From assembly GCF_002355275.1 (NCBI RefSeq), contig NZ_CP023449.1:4070001-4134000 (forward strand): DNA of 64,000 nt. The letters are read 5' to 3'. The position numbers were made by a program, and so were the translations under genes. The DNA comes from Rhizorhabdus dicambivorans (lineage in GTDB: Bacteria > Pseudomonadota > Alphaproteobacteria > Sphingomonadales > Sphingomonadaceae). The notes below the pieces were generated by a model. That model had not been told where the DNA came from. It searched no databases and saw only the letters and a program-made list of their open reading frames with translations. Shown here piece by piece: positions 14,852-24,199 of the stretch. Each line of letters opens with the position of its first letter. Within the stretch, counting starts at the first letter, position 1.

Positions 14852-16612
14852 GTGAGCGAGGAAAGCGACTTCCGCGTCCGGCCGGGCAAGGCCAAGCGCA
14901 GCAAGGCGCAGGCCCGCAACGCGCGCGGCCTGGTCGCTGAGGTGCTGCGCGCCGCCGCCATGAGCGGCGGCAACCCGCGCCGCGCCTGGAGCGGACCGAC
15001 CCGCCGCGGCCAGTCCAACTTCGGCCGGGGCCGCACCGCGTTCGCGCGCAGCCGGCTGTTCGGATCGGGCCGGCGCGTCCTGGTAAAGGCGCTGCCCGTC
15101 AACCACCGCGGCCGGGGCGGATACCGCATGGCGCCGCTGTCTGCGCACGTCGCTTACTTGAAGCGCGAGGGCGTCACCCGCGACGGCTCGCCGACCCGCA
15201 TGTTCGACGCGGCCGGCGACAATGCCGACGATCGCGGCTTCGCCGATCGCTGCAAGGACGACCGGCATCATTTCCGCATCATCGTCTCCCCGGAGGATGC
15301 GGCCGAGCTGACCGACCTGCGCGAATACACGCGCGACCTCGTGCGCCAGATGGAAGCGGACCTGGGGACGCGGCTTGATTGGGTCGCGGTCGATCATTGG
15401 AACACCGACAACCCGCACGTCCACCTGCTCGTGCGCGGCGTCACCGACACCGGCGCCGATCTCGTCATGGCGCGCGACTACATCAGCCACAATCTGCGCT
15501 CCAACGCCGAAGAGCTGGCGCAGGCCGAACTCGGACCCAAGCCTGAGCATGAGGTTCAGCGCACGCTCGAACGCGACGTGACGGCCGAGCGCTGGACCCG
15601 GCTCGATACCGAGATCAAACGCGCGGCCGACGAGCTGGGCGTCATTGACCTGCGCCCCGACCGCCCCGGCCCGGACGACCCGCAGCTCCGCCGGTTGATG
15701 GTCGGGCGGTTGCAGTATTTGGAGTCGATGGGACTCGCCGCGCAGGGCGAGCCGGGCGAGTGGGCGGTAGCGGAGGGCGCGGCAGCGAAGCTGCGCGAGC
15801 TGGGCACGCGCGGCGACATCATCCGCACGATCGGCGCGGCGCTCCGCGAACATGGTCAGGACCGGCCGCTCGACAGCTACGCCGTCGTCACTAGCGCGCC
15901 CGAGAGGCCGATCGTCGGCAGGCTGATCGACAAGGGCTTGCACGACGAGTTGACCGGCACGGCTTATGCGGTGATCGACGGCACGGACGGGCGCACTCAC
16001 CATGTCCGGTTGCCCGGCATCGAGGCGCTGGAGCACAGCCCCAAGCTCGGCGGGATCGTCGAGTTGCGCGTGATCGGCCAGCCCGGTGAGGATAAGCCGA
16101 CACTGGGGCTCGCCACGCGCTCGGACCTCGACCTCGCCGCGCAGGTCAAAGCGCCCGGCGCAACTTGGCTCGACCATCGACTGATTGAGCGCGGCGCCGG
16201 CGTTGCGGACGGCGGGTTCGGCGCCGAGGTGCGCCGCGCGATGGACGCGCGCACCGACCATCTCGTCAAGGAAGGGCTGGCCCGCCGTTTCGGCGAGCGC
16301 ACGGTGTTCGAGCGCGGAATGCTCGACACGCTGCGCAAGCGGGAGCTGGACGCGGTTGGCGGGAAGATCGCGGGCGAGACCGGCCTTGCCTACCGCCCCG
16401 CCGCATCCGGCGAGAAGATTGCGGGCATCGTGCGCCAGCGCCTCGCGCTCGCGTCCGGCCGCTTCGCCATGATCGACGATGGCCTCGGCTTCCGGCTCGT
16501 GCCCTGGGCCAGCACCCTCGAACAGCAGCTTGGCCGTCAGGTGTCCGGCGTCGTCCGCGCCGGCGGCGGCATCGACTGGACGCTGGGCCGCAAGCGCGGC
16601 CTCGGCATCTGA
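14852..16612 (+). CDS. Relaxase (VirD2/TraI-like, DUF3363 family)
   Basis: A 586-residue relaxase that would nick the transfer origin and pilot the strand. The N-terminus is very basic (RVRPGKAKRSKAQARNARG and onward). The relaxase core shows HHFRIIVSPEDA at about 130-141 and the metal-binding histidine triad region DHWNTDNPHVHLLVRG at about 180-195. The C-terminal half, with SYAVVTSAPERP and TWLDHRLIERG, matches DUF3363, normal for relaxases of this ICE family. The catalytic tyrosine is probably in the N-terminal third (for example AYLKREGV near 101). The start is a GTG with only a weak ribosome-binding site. traG follows after 14 bases, with AGGAG. Confidence 0.87.
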   Translation: MSEESDFRVRPGKAKRSKAQARNARGLVAEVLRAAAMSGGNPRRAWSGPTRRGQSNFGRGRTAFARSRLFGSGRRVLVKALPVNHRGRGGYRMAPLSAHVAYLKREGVTRDGSPTRMFDAAGDNADDRGFADRCKDDRHHFRIIVSPEDAAELTDLREYTRDLVRQMEADLGTRLDWVAVDHWNTDNPHVHLLVRGVTDTGADLVMARDYISHNLRSNAEELAQAELGPKPEHEVQRTLERDVTAERWTRLDTEIKRAADELGVIDLRPDRPGPDDPQLRRLMVGRLQYLESMGLAAQGEPGEWAVAEGAAAKLRELGTRGDIIRTIGAALREHGQDRPLDSYAVVTSAPERPIVGRLIDKGLHDELTGTAYAVIDGTDGRTHHVRLPGIEALEHSPKLGGIVELRVIGQPGEDKPTLGLATRSDLDLAAQVKAPGATWLDHRLIERGAGVADGGFGAEVRRAMDARTDHLVKEGLARRFGERTVFERGMLDTLRKRELDAVGGKIAGETGLAYRPAASGEKIAGIVRQRLALASGRFAMIDDGLGFRLVPWASTLEQQLGRQVSGVVRAGGGIDWTLGRKRGLGI

Positions 16613-16626
16613 ATCAGGAGACCACT

Positions 16627-18600
16627 ATGGCTGCGACCAAGATACTCTGGGGCCAGATCATCATCGTGTTCCTGATCGTGCTCGCCGGGGTGTGGGGCGC
16701 GACGCAGTGGACAGCCGCCGCGCTCGCCTATCAGCCGGAGCTTGGCCCGCCGTGGGTCGTTGCCTTCGGCTGGCGCATCTATCCGCCGCCGGCCTTCTTT
16801 TGGTGGTGGTTTTCGTTCGACGCCTACGCGCCCGATACCTTCAAGACGGGCGCGTTCATCGCCGCGTCGGGCGGGTTCGCGTCGATCGCCGTCGCCATCG
16901 GCATGTCGGTGTGGCGCGCGCGTGAGTTGAAGAACGCCGAGACCTACGGGTCGGCGCGCTGGGCGACCGGGCGCGAGGTTCGCGGTGCCGGGCTGCTCGG
17001 GCCTAACGGCGTCGTGCTCGGCAGGCTCGCGCGCGACTATCTCCGCCATGACGGCCCCGAGCATGTGCTGTGCTTCGCCCCGACCCGTTCGGGCAAAGGC
17101 GTGGGTCTGGTCGTTCCGTCGCTGCTGACCTGGCCGGCATCGGCGATAGTGCATGACATCAAGGGCGAGAACTGGACGCTGACCGCCGGTTTCCGCGCGC
17201 GGCACGGCCGCGTGCTGCTGTTCGATCCGACCAATTCGGAGTCGGCCGCCTACAACCCGTTGCTGGAGGTGCGGCGCGGCCAATGGGAGGTGCGAGACGT
17301 GCAGAATGTCGCCGACGTGCTGGTCGATCCCGAAGGATCGCTGGAGCGGCGGAACCATTGGGAGAAGACATCGCACTCGCTGCTGGTCGGCGCGATCCTC
17401 CATGTCCTGTATGCCGAGGCCGATAAGACGCTGGCTGGGGTGGCATCGTTCCTCTCCGATCCGTCGCGCACGATTGAGCAGACGCTGGCCGCGATGATGG
17501 CGACGCCGCACCTAGGCGAAGCCGGCGTGCATCCCGTCGTCGCCTCTGCCGCCCGCGAGCTGCTGAACAAATCGGACAACGAGCGATCGGGCGTGCTCAG
17601 CACCGCCATGTCGTTCCTCGGGCTCTACCGCGATCCTGTCGTCGCGCAGGTCACGCGGGCGTGCCAATGGCGCATATCGGATCTGGTGGAGGGCGAGCGG
17701 CCGGCGACGCTCTATCTGGTCGTGCCGCCCAGCGACATCTCGCGCACCAAGCCGCTGATCCGCCTCATCCTCAACCAGATCGGGCGGCGGCTGACTGAGG
17801 AGCTGACGCCCAAGGGCAATCGCCATCGCGTGTTGTTGATGCTCGATGAGTTTCCCGCGCTCGGCCGCCTCGACTTCTTCGAGTCCGCCCTGGCATTCAT
17901 GGCGGGGTATGGCCTCAAGGCGTTTCTGATCGCGCAGTCGCTCAATCAGATCGAGAAGGCTTACGGCCCGAACAACGCGATCCTCGACAACTGCCATGTC
18001 CGGGTGAGCTTCGCCACCAACGACGAGCGCACCGCCAAGCGGGTGTCGGACGCACTCGGCACCGCGACCGAGATGCGGGCGATGAAGAACTACGCCGGGC
18101 ACCGCCTGTCGCCGTGGCTCGGGCATTTGATGGTGTCGCGGTCGGAGACCGCCCGCCAGCTCCTCACGCCGGGCGAAGTCATGCAGCTCCCGCCTGACGA
18201 CGAGATCGTCATGGTCGCGGGCGTCCACCCGATCCGGGCGAAGAAGGCGCGCTACTTTCAGGACCACCGCCTGGCCGAGCGGATCACGGATGCGCCCAAG
18301 CCGATTGCAGGCGCGGCACGTCCCGATGACTGGACCGGCCGCGCTGCCGCAGCCGACCCGGCCGACGTGGCGCGGATCGTGCGGGCGGAGGAGGACGCGG
18401 CCAATGGCGGCCTGCGCCGCGAACCGGAGCTGCCTGAGCATGTGGCCATTGCGCCCAAGACATCGCCGCCACCGGCGCAGGAATTTGCGATCGTCGATGA
18501 CGAGCAGGACGACGCGGCCCGGCAAGCGGCTGTCCGTCGCCGAATGCAGAGCCTTGCGCGGCAGGCGTCGCTCGACCCCGGCGACGGCATCGAGCTGTAG
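16627..18600 (+). CDS. traG: TraG: VirD4-type conjugal transfer coupling protein
   Basis: A 657-residue type IV coupling protein joining relaxosome and channel. It has two N-terminal membrane segments (about 7-28 and 75-98, with a Trp/Phe-rich loop PPPAFFWWWF between), Walker A APTRSGKGVG near 150-160, and Walker B LLMLDEFPALG near 402-412, followed by GLKAFLIAQSLNQIE. The C-terminal 100 residues are acidic and Ala-rich, as often in coupling proteins. Length and motif order are normal. It lies between the relaxase and the RHH gene. Confidence 0.93.
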   Translation: MAATKILWGQIIIVFLIVLAGVWGATQWTAAALAYQPELGPPWVVAFGWRIYPPPAFFWWWFSFDAYAPDTFKTGAFIAASGGFASIAVAIGMSVWRARELKNAETYGSARWATGREVRGAGLLGPNGVVLGRLARDYLRHDGPEHVLCFAPTRSGKGVGLVVPSLLTWPASAIVHDIKGENWTLTAGFRARHGRVLLFDPTNSESAAYNPLLEVRRGQWEVRDVQNVADVLVDPEGSLERRNHWEKTSHSLLVGAILHVLYAEADKTLAGVASFLSDPSRTIEQTLAAMMATPHLGEAGVHPVVASAARELLNKSDNERSGVLSTAMSFLGLYRDPVVAQVTRACQWRISDLVEGERPATLYLVVPPSDISRTKPLIRLILNQIGRRLTEELTPKGNRHRVLLMLDEFPALGRLDFFESALAFMAGYGLKAFLIAQSLNQIEKAYGPNNAILDNCHVRVSFATNDERTAKRVSDALGTATEMRAMKNYAGHRLSPWLGHLMVSRSETARQLLTPGEVMQLPPDDEIVMVAGVHPIRAKKARYFQDHRLAERITDAPKPIAGAARPDDWTGRAAAADPADVARIVRAEEDAANGGLRREPELPEHVAIAPKTSPPPAQEFAIVDDEQDDAARQAAVRRRMQSLARQASLDPGDGIEL

Positions 18601-18609
18601 GAGACCGCC

Positions 18610-19041
18610 ATGCGGACCCGGCTCAACGTCTATTTCCCGCCAGCGCTCGCCAAGCAGGTTGACGAGCTGGCGATCCGTCGCCGTATCTCCCGCTCGGCGA
18701 TCGTGGAGGCGGCGGTCGCCTCCTACCTCTCGCCGGATGGCGCCGACCGCATGGAGGCGGCGTTCGCTCGACGGCTCGATCGCTTGTCGCGTCAGGTACA
18801 GCGGCTGGAGCGCGACACCGGACTCACGATTGAGGCACTGACATTGTTCGTGCGGTTCTGGCTGACGGTGACGCCGCCATTGTCCGACGAGGATCAAGCG
18901 GCCGCGCAAGTGAAGGGGCGTAAGCGCTACGAAGGTTTCGTCGAGACGCTCGGCCGGCGCTTCGCCAGCGGCAAGAGCTTGATAGACGAGATACCGGAAG
19001 ATGTCTGGCCGCGTTCGCGTCGTCCGAGTCGGACTGAATAG
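18610..19041 (+). CDS. CopG-family ribbon-helix-helix DNA-binding protein
   Basis: A 143-residue protein with an N-terminal ribbon-helix-helix: RTRLNVYFPPALAKQVDELA then ISRSAIVEAAVASYL, about residues 2-45. The C-terminal part is helical, with a hydrophobic stretch LTLFVRFWLTV. It is the standard gene between traG and trbB in Tn4371-like elements, probably repressing or fine-tuning the trb operon. GTAGGAGACC precedes the ATG, 9 bases after the traG stop. 169 bases separate it from the chosen trbB start. Confidence 0.85.
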   Translation: MRTRLNVYFPPALAKQVDELAIRRRISRSAIVEAAVASYLSPDGADRMEAAFARRLDRLSRQVQRLERDTGLTIEALTLFVRFWLTVTPPLSDEDQAAAQVKGRKRYEGFVETLGRRFASGKSLIDEIPEDVWPRSRRPSRTE

Positions 19042-19210
19042 ACACGCCAACGACCCGCTAGTCGAAAAGCAATTCCGCCGCCGGCAACGTATCTGCCGCC
19101 CCCTCTACTACGCCCGCAAGTAGCTGTTGCAGCGGAAGTATTTGTGCGTCTCTTGCTGTGCCCCGACAGCCGGGCGGCGGTTCGCCCGGCCCTTCGTAGG
19201 GGCCAGTTCT

Positions 19211-20197
19211 TTGACCGTTCATCCGATCCGATCCGAGGCCAAAACGCGCGGCGCGCGGATGCTGCGCACCGCGCTCGGGCCGTCGATCGCGGCATGGCTG
19301 GACGACCCGGCCGTGATCGAGGTGATGCTGAATCCGGACGGGCGGTTGTGGCTCGATCGGCTCGGCGAAGGCGTCAGCGATACCGGCGAGACGCTGACCG
19401 CCGCCGATGGCGAACGCATCGTGCGCCTGGTCGCGCATCATGTCGGCGTCGAGGTTCATGCTCGCAGCCCCCGCGTGTCGGCCGAGCTGCCGGAGGGTGG
19501 CGAACGATTCGAAGGCTTGCTGCCGCCCGTCGTTGCGGCTCCCGCCTTCGCTATCCGCAAGCCCGCCGTCGCGGTGTTTACGCTCGACGACTATGCGGCG
19601 GCTGGGATCATGTCGCCGGCCGAGGCCGCAGCGCTGCGCGATGGCGTAGCGGCCCGCGCGAACATCCTCGTCGCGGGCGGCACCGGCAGCGGCAAGACCA
19701 CGCTCGTCAACGCGCTACTTGCCGAAGTCGCCAAGACCACCGACCGCATCGTTCTGATCGAGGACACGCGCGAGCTGCAATGCGCCGCGCCCAACCTCGT
19801 CGCCATGCGGACGAAGGACGGCGTGGTGTCGCTGTCCGAGCTGGTCCGCTCGTCGCTGCGGCTCAGGCCGGATCGCATCCCGATCGGGGAGGTGCGCGGC
19901 GCCGAGGCGCTCGACCTCATCAAAGCCTGGGGCACCGGCCATCCGGGCGGCATCGGCACCATTCACGCCGGCACCGCCCTTGGTGCGCTCCGCCGCATGG
20001 AGCAGCTCGTTCAAGAGGCTGTCGTTACGGTCCCTCGCGCGCTGATCGCCGAGACAATCGACCTGATCGCCGTGCTGGTCCGTGACGCGCATGGCCGGCG
20101 TCTCGCCGAGCTGGCCCGCGTCGAAGGACTCGACGCCGCGACCGGCGACTACCGCCTTACCCCGCTTCCCAAACCCCAGCCCGGAGACCTGCCATGA
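19211..20197 (+). CDS. trbB: TrbB: conjugal transfer ATPase (VirB11-like)
   Basis: A 328-residue hexameric secretion ATPase. Walker [10 protein letters not shown] lies at about residues 156-164, the Asp/Glu-box IEDTRELQC near 185, and the His-box region [13 protein letters not shown] near 247-258. The reading frame is open further upstream to 19127, but the TTG at 19211 gives the normal family length and a start [14 protein letters not shown]; the exact start is uncertain. It opens the trb operon; trbC overlaps its stop by 4 bases. Confidence 0.93.
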   Translation: MTVHPIRSEAKTRGARMLRTALGPSIAAWLDDPAVIEVMLNPDGRLWLDRLGEGVSDTGETLTAADGERIVRLVAHHVGVEVHARSPRVSAELPEGGERFEGLLPPVVAAPAFAIRKPAVAVFTLDDYAAAGIMSPAEAAALRDGVAARANILVAGGTGSGKTTLVNALLAEVAKTTDRIVLIEDTRELQCAAPNLVAMRTKDGVVSLSELVRSSLRLRPDRIPIGEVRGAEALDLIKAWGTGHPGGIGTIHAGTALGALRRMEQLVQEAVVTVPRALIAETIDLIAVLVRDAHGRRLAELARVEGLDAATGDYRLTPLPKPQPGDLP

Positions 20198-20526
20198 TCC
20201 ATGCCATTCGGCATGGCGCGCGTCGCGCCATGCTCGCCACCACCGCCAGCGTCGTCGCGCTGACCTTTGCCGTTCCGGCCCACGCGGGCGGATCGTCGAT
20301 GCCGTGGGAAGCGCCGCTGCAAAGCATCCTCGAAAGCATCGAGGGGCCGGTGGCCAAAATCGTCGCGGTCATCATCATCATCGTGACCGGCCTAACGCTG
20401 GCCTTCGGCGATACTTCCGGCGGTTTCCGCCGGCTGATCCAGATCGTGTTCGGCCTCAGCATCGCCTTCGCCGCGTCGAGCTTCTTCCTGTCGTTCTTCT
20501 CGTTCGGCGGCGGGGCGCTGGTCTGA
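20194..20526 (+). CDS. trbC: TrbC: conjugative pilin (VirB2-like)
   Basis: A 110-residue prepilin. The N-terminal basic region and hydrophobic segment form a signal peptide cleaved after about residue 31 (FAVPAHA). Two membrane segments follow (IVAVIIIIVTGLTLAFG and IVFGLSIAFAASSFFLSFF), the standard VirB2/TrbC pilin layout. TraF at 12781 is the likely processing peptidase. It overlaps trbB (ATGA) and trbD (TGATG). Confidence 0.93.
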   Translation: MIHAIRHGARRAMLATTASVVALTFAVPAHAGGSSMPWEAPLQSILESIEGPVAKIVAVIIIIVTGLTLAFGDTSGGFRRLIQIVFGLSIAFAASSFFLSFFSFGGGALV

Positions 20527-20798
20527 TGCAGGACGCAGCCGAGCCGATCGCGGGTTTCTATGCCCCCGTCCACCGGGCGCTGACCGAGCCGATTTTGCTC
20601 GGCGGCGCCCCCCGGTCGCTCGCCATCGTCAACGGGACGCTGGCCGGCGCGATCGGGCTCGGCCTGCGTCTCTGGATCGCCGGCCTCGTCATTTGGGCGA
20701 TCGGCCACGCGCTTTCCGTATGGGTTGCACGGCGCGATCCGCAGTTCGTGGACGTGGCCCGGCGCCATCTCCGCTTCCCGACATGGATGCAGCCATGA
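20526..20798 (+). CDS. trbD: TrbD: inner-membrane component (VirB3-like)
   Basis: A 90-residue membrane protein with the conserved N-terminal GFYAPVHRALTEPILLGGAPR and two close membrane segments (about 32-50 and 51-68). Its ATG shares the A of the trbC stop codon (TGATG). It ends by overlapping the trbE start ATGA at 20795. Confidence 0.92.
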   Translation: MQDAAEPIAGFYAPVHRALTEPILLGGAPRSLAIVNGTLAGAIGLGLRLWIAGLVIWAIGHALSVWVARRDPQFVDVARRHLRFPTWMQP

Positions 20799-23230
20799 TG
20801 AGCTTGCGCGAATATCGCAGCAAAGCCGCGCACCTTGCGGACTTCCTGCCCTGGGCCGCGTTGGTCGGCGAAGGCGTCGTGCTCAACAAGGACGGGTCGT
20901 TCCAGCGCACTGCACGCTTCCGTGGCCCTGATCTGGACAGTGCGACGCCGGCCGAGCTGGTGGCGACCACCTCACGGCTCAACAATTCGCTTCGCCGGCT
21001 CGGTTCGGGCTGGGCGATCTTCGTCGAAGCCCAGCGGACGCCCGCGCTGGACTATCCCGAGGATGATTTCCCCGATCCCGTGTCGGCGCTGGTCGATATG
21101 GAACGGCGCGAACAGTTCCGTGAGGAAGGCGCGCATTTCGAGAGCGCCTATTTCCTGACGTTGCTGTGGATGCCGCCGGCCGAGGAAGCCGCGCGGGCCG
21201 AAGGCTGGCTATACGAGGGCCGGTCCACCACCGGCGTCGATCCGTGGGAGCTGCTCAAAGGCTTCACCGATCGCAGCGACCGCGTGCTCAATTTGGTCGA
21301 GGGTTTCGTGCCCGAGGTCCGCTGGCTCGATGACGGCGAGACGCTGACCTACCTCCATTCGACGATTTCGACGCGGCGACAGCGTGTGCGCGTGCCGGAA
21401 ACCCCGATGCACCTCGACGCGCTGCTCGCCGATGAGCCGTTGACCGGCGGGCTGGAGCCTTGCCTGGGCGACCATCATCTCCGCACGCTCACCATTACCG
21501 GCTTTCCCAGCTCGACGTTTCCGGGGCTGCTCGACGAGCTGAACCGGCTGGCGTTCGGCTATCGCTGGTCCACGCGCGCGATCATGCTCGACAAGATCGA
21601 CGCGACCAAGCTGCTTACCCGCATTCGTCGCCAGTGGTTCGCCAAGCGCAAATCCGTCGCCGCCATCTTGAAGGAGGTGATGACCAACGAGGCGAGCACG
21701 CTGCTCGACAGCGACGCCTCGAACAAGGCCGCCGACGCTGACACCGCCTTGCAGGAGCTGGGCGCCGACTATGCCGGCATGGCCTACGTCACCGCCACGG
21801 TGACGGTATGGGATCGCGATCCAGCCATCGCGGCCGAGAAGCTGAGGCTCGTCGAGAAGGTCATTCAGGGCCGCGACTTCACCGTCATCCCCGAGGGCAT
21901 GAACGCGATCGAGGCGTGGCTGGGCAGCCTTCCCGGTCACACCTACGCCAATGTTCGCCAGCCCCCGATTTCCACCATCAATCTCGCCCACCTGATCCCC
22001 CTGTCAGCAGTATGGGCGGGGCCGGAACGGGACGAGCATTTCGGTGCAGCCCCCTTGCTCTACGCAAGAACCGAAGGCTCGACCCCGTTCCGGTTTTCCC
22101 TTCACGTCGGCGATGTCGGCCACACGCTGATCGTCGGCCCGACCGGCGCCGGCAAATCGGTGCTGCTCGCGCTGATGGCGATGCAGTTCCGCCGCTACGA
22201 GAACAGCCAGGTCTTCGCCTTCGATTTCGGCGGCAGCATCCGCGCCGCGGTGATCGGCATGGGCGGCGACTGGCAGGATCTCGGCGGGATGCTCGCCGAC
22301 GAGGCCGGCGACGGCGTGCAGCTCCAGCCGCTCGCCCGTATCGACGATCCGGCCGAACGAGCGTGGGCGGCGGAATGGCTGGCGGCGATCCTCGCGTCCG
22401 AAGGCGTCGCGGTCGATCCGCAAGCCAAGGAGCATATCTGGTCGGCGCTCAATTCACTGGCGTCGGCGCCGGTCAGCGAACGCACGCTGACCGGCCTTGC
22501 CGTGCTGTTGCAGAACCAGCAGCTCAAACAAGCGCTCGCCTCGTATTGCATCGGCGGGCCGTGGGGCCGGCTTCTCGACGCCGAGGACGAGCGCCTGGGC
22601 GAAGCCGCCGTGCAGGCGTTCGAGACCGAAGGACTGGTCGGCGCCGGCTCTGCCGCCGCCGTTTTGTCCTACCTGTTCCACCGGATCGACGGGCGGCTGG
22701 ACGGCTCGCCGACACTCATCATCATCGACGAGGGCTGGCTGGTTCTCGACAGCCCGGACTTCGCAGCGCAACTCCGCGAGTGGCTGAAGACCCTCCGGAA
22801 GAAGAACGCGAGCGTCGTCTTTGCCACGCAGAGCCTTGCCGACATCGAAACGTCGAGCATCGCCCCGGCCATCATCGAAAGCTGCCCGACGCGCATCTTC
22901 CTGCCGAACGAGCGCGCCGCCGAGCCGCAGATCGCCGCCATCTACGAGCGGTTCGGGCTTAACGCCCGCCAGATCGAAATCCTCAGCCGGGCGACACCCA
23001 AGCGCGACTATTATTGCCAGTCCCGGCGCGGCAACCGGCTGTTCGAGTTGGGGCTGGGCGAGGTCGCGCTGGCCTTCTCAGCCGCGTCGGCCAAGGCCGA
23101 TCAGCTCCGCATCGCCGACATCATCGAAACCCACGGCCAAGCTGCTTTCGCGGCCGAATGGCTGCGCCATCGCGGCTGCGCGTGGGCGATCGAGCTTCTT
23201 CCCCCCAGCCAGCAGGAGTTACCGCTATGA
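20795..23230 (+). CDS. trbE: TrbE: conjugal transfer ATPase (VirB4-like)
   Basis: An 811-residue VirB4-type ATPase that energises pilus assembly and substrate transfer. The N-terminal MMSLREYRSKAAHLADFLPW block is typical. Walker A GPTGAGKS lies near residues 448-455, Walker B IIIDEGWLVL near 641-650, then VVFATQSLADI. The start is the ATG at 20795 that overlaps the trbD stop; an open frame further upstream is inside trbD. Length is normal. trbJ overlaps its stop. Confidence 0.94.
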   Translation: MMSLREYRSKAAHLADFLPWAALVGEGVVLNKDGSFQRTARFRGPDLDSATPAELVATTSRLNNSLRRLGSGWAIFVEAQRTPALDYPEDDFPDPVSALVDMERREQFREEGAHFESAYFLTLLWMPPAEEAARAEGWLYEGRSTTGVDPWELLKGFTDRSDRVLNLVEGFVPEVRWLDDGETLTYLHSTISTRRQRVRVPETPMHLDALLADEPLTGGLEPCLGDHHLRTLTITGFPSSTFPGLLDELNRLAFGYRWSTRAIMLDKIDATKLLTRIRRQWFAKRKSVAAILKEVMTNEASTLLDSDASNKAADADTALQELGADYAGMAYVTATVTVWDRDPAIAAEKLRLVEKVIQGRDFTVIPEGMNAIEAWLGSLPGHTYANVRQPPISTINLAHLIPLSAVWAGPERDEHFGAAPLLYARTEGSTPFRFSLHVGDVGHTLIVGPTGAGKSVLLALMAMQFRRYENSQVFAFDFGGSIRAAVIGMGGDWQDLGGMLADEAGDGVQLQPLARIDDPAERAWAAEWLAAILASEGVAVDPQAKEHIWSALNSLASAPVSERTLTGLAVLLQNQQLKQALASYCIGGPWGRLLDAEDERLGEAAVQAFETEGLVGAGSAAAVLSYLFHRIDGRLDGSPTLIIIDEGWLVLDSPDFAAQLREWLKTLRKKNASVVFATQSLADIETSSIAPAIIESCPTRIFLPNERAAEPQIAAIYERFGLNARQIEILSRATPKRDYYCQSRRGNRLFELGLGEVALAFSAASAKADQLRIADIIETHGQAAFAAEWLRHRGCAWAIELLPPSQQELPL

Positions 23231-23943
23231 CCCGACTTTCCCTGCGCCGCGCCATTCTGGCCGGCGTCCTCGCCACCGCGACCATCGCGCCGATTATGGC
23301 GCCCGTGCCGGCCTACGCGCAGCTCGGCGGGATCGTCTATGACCCGACCAACTACGCGCAGAACGTGCTGACCGCGGCGCGCACGTTGGAGCAGATCAAC
23401 AATCAGATTCGCCAGATACAGAATCAGGCGACTTCCCTGCTCAACGAGGCCCGCAATCTGGCGAGCCTCCCGCAATCCTCGCTCGCCGAGTTGCAGGGCC
23501 AAGTGCGCCAGACCCAGCAGTTGCTCGGTCAGGCGCAGCGCATCGCCTATGACGTCGGCCAGATCGACCAGGCTTTCACCAGCCGATACACGGCCGGCGC
23601 CATGTCGGTCCCGCAACGGCAGCTCGTCGCAAACGCGCGCGAGCGGTGGGAGACCAGCGTAGGCGCGTTTCAGGACGCGCTCCGCGTTCAGGCCGGAGTC
23701 GTCGGGAATATCGACGGCTCGCGTGCGACGATGGACCGCCTCGTGTCGGCGAGCCAATCATCTCAAGGCGCGCTCCAAGCGGCTCAGGCCGGCAACCAGC
23801 TTCTCGCGCTGCAATCGCAGCAGCTCGCTGACATCGCGGCATTGCTGGCCGCCCAAGGCCGGGCGCAGTCGCTGGAGGCGGCGCGAAATGCAGCCGCCGA
23901 AGCTGAGGGGCGCGAGCGCCTCCGCCGCTTCCTCGGCAACTGA
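23227..23943 (+). CDS. trbJ: TrbJ: conjugal transfer protein (VirB5-like)
   Basis: A 238-residue periplasmic VirB5-type protein. A signal peptide ends near PVPAYA (about residue 31). The mature part starts QLGGIVYDPTNYAQNVLT, the classic TrbJ block, followed by a long coiled-coil-like Gln-rich helix (LEQINNQIRQIQNQA). It probably decorates the pilus tip. The ATG overlaps the trbE stop (ATGA). Confidence 0.93.
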   Translation: MTRLSLRRAILAGVLATATIAPIMAPVPAYAQLGGIVYDPTNYAQNVLTAARTLEQINNQIRQIQNQATSLLNEARNLASLPQSSLAELQGQVRQTQQLLGQAQRIAYDVGQIDQAFTSRYTAGAMSVPQRQLVANARERWETSVGAFQDALRVQAGVVGNIDGSRATMDRLVSASQSSQGALQAAQAGNQLLALQSQQLADIAALLAAQGRAQSLEAARNAAAEAEGRERLRRFLGN

Positions 23944-23947
23944 GCCG

Positions 23948-24199
23948 ATGTCGGCTGCCGCCAAGATTGCCGGTGTGGCCACGCTGGCTGGGTTCATGAT
24001 GACGGTGGCGGTGATCGCCGCCGTCACCGAGCCGCGCGTGCCAGAGGCGGCCAACGCCGCGGAGGCACGCGCCGAGCGCGACCCGTTGGCGGCGGAGTTG
24101 GCGCGTTGCCGCGCGCTCACCATGCCGGACTCAGGCTGCGAGGCGGCATGGGCGGCGCACCAGCGCCGGTTCTTCGGAAAAGAAGGCACTCAGCCGTGA
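23948..24199 (+). CDS. trbK: TrbK-like putative entry exclusion protein
   Basis: An 83-residue small protein with one membrane segment (about residues 8-27) and a periplasmic tail with the cysteine pair pattern ELARCRALTMPDSGCEAAW and the end RRFFGKE (key residues: Cys, about 10 residues, Cys, then RRFFG). This pattern defines the TrbK-alt entry-exclusion family placed between trbJ and trbL. It would hinder entry of a second copy of the same element. It starts 4 bases after trbJ and overlaps trbL (GTGA). A second protein of the same pattern is at 28655-28963 on the other strand. Confidence 0.8.
   Translation: MSAAAKIAGVATLAGFMMTVAVIAAVTEPRVPEAANAAEARAERDPLAAELARCRALTMPDSGCEAAWAAHQRRFFGKEGTQP

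Noticed and set aside
14610-14855. An 81-codon frame overlapping the lytic transglycosylase stop, and a 25-codon hydrophobic frame on the other strand (14744-14821)
   Set aside because: Basic, low-complexity product with no family resemblance; the minus-strand peptide has one membrane-like stretch but no good ribosome-binding site. Neither is supported enough to list.
14744-16261. A 505-codon minus-strand frame opposite the relaxase gene
   Set aside because: Shadow frame; the plus strand has relaxase motifs including the histidine triad and DUF3363 features.
17512-19050. A 512-codon minus-strand frame opposite traG
   Set aside because: Antisense of traG, which has clear Walker motifs; no domain in the minus-strand product.
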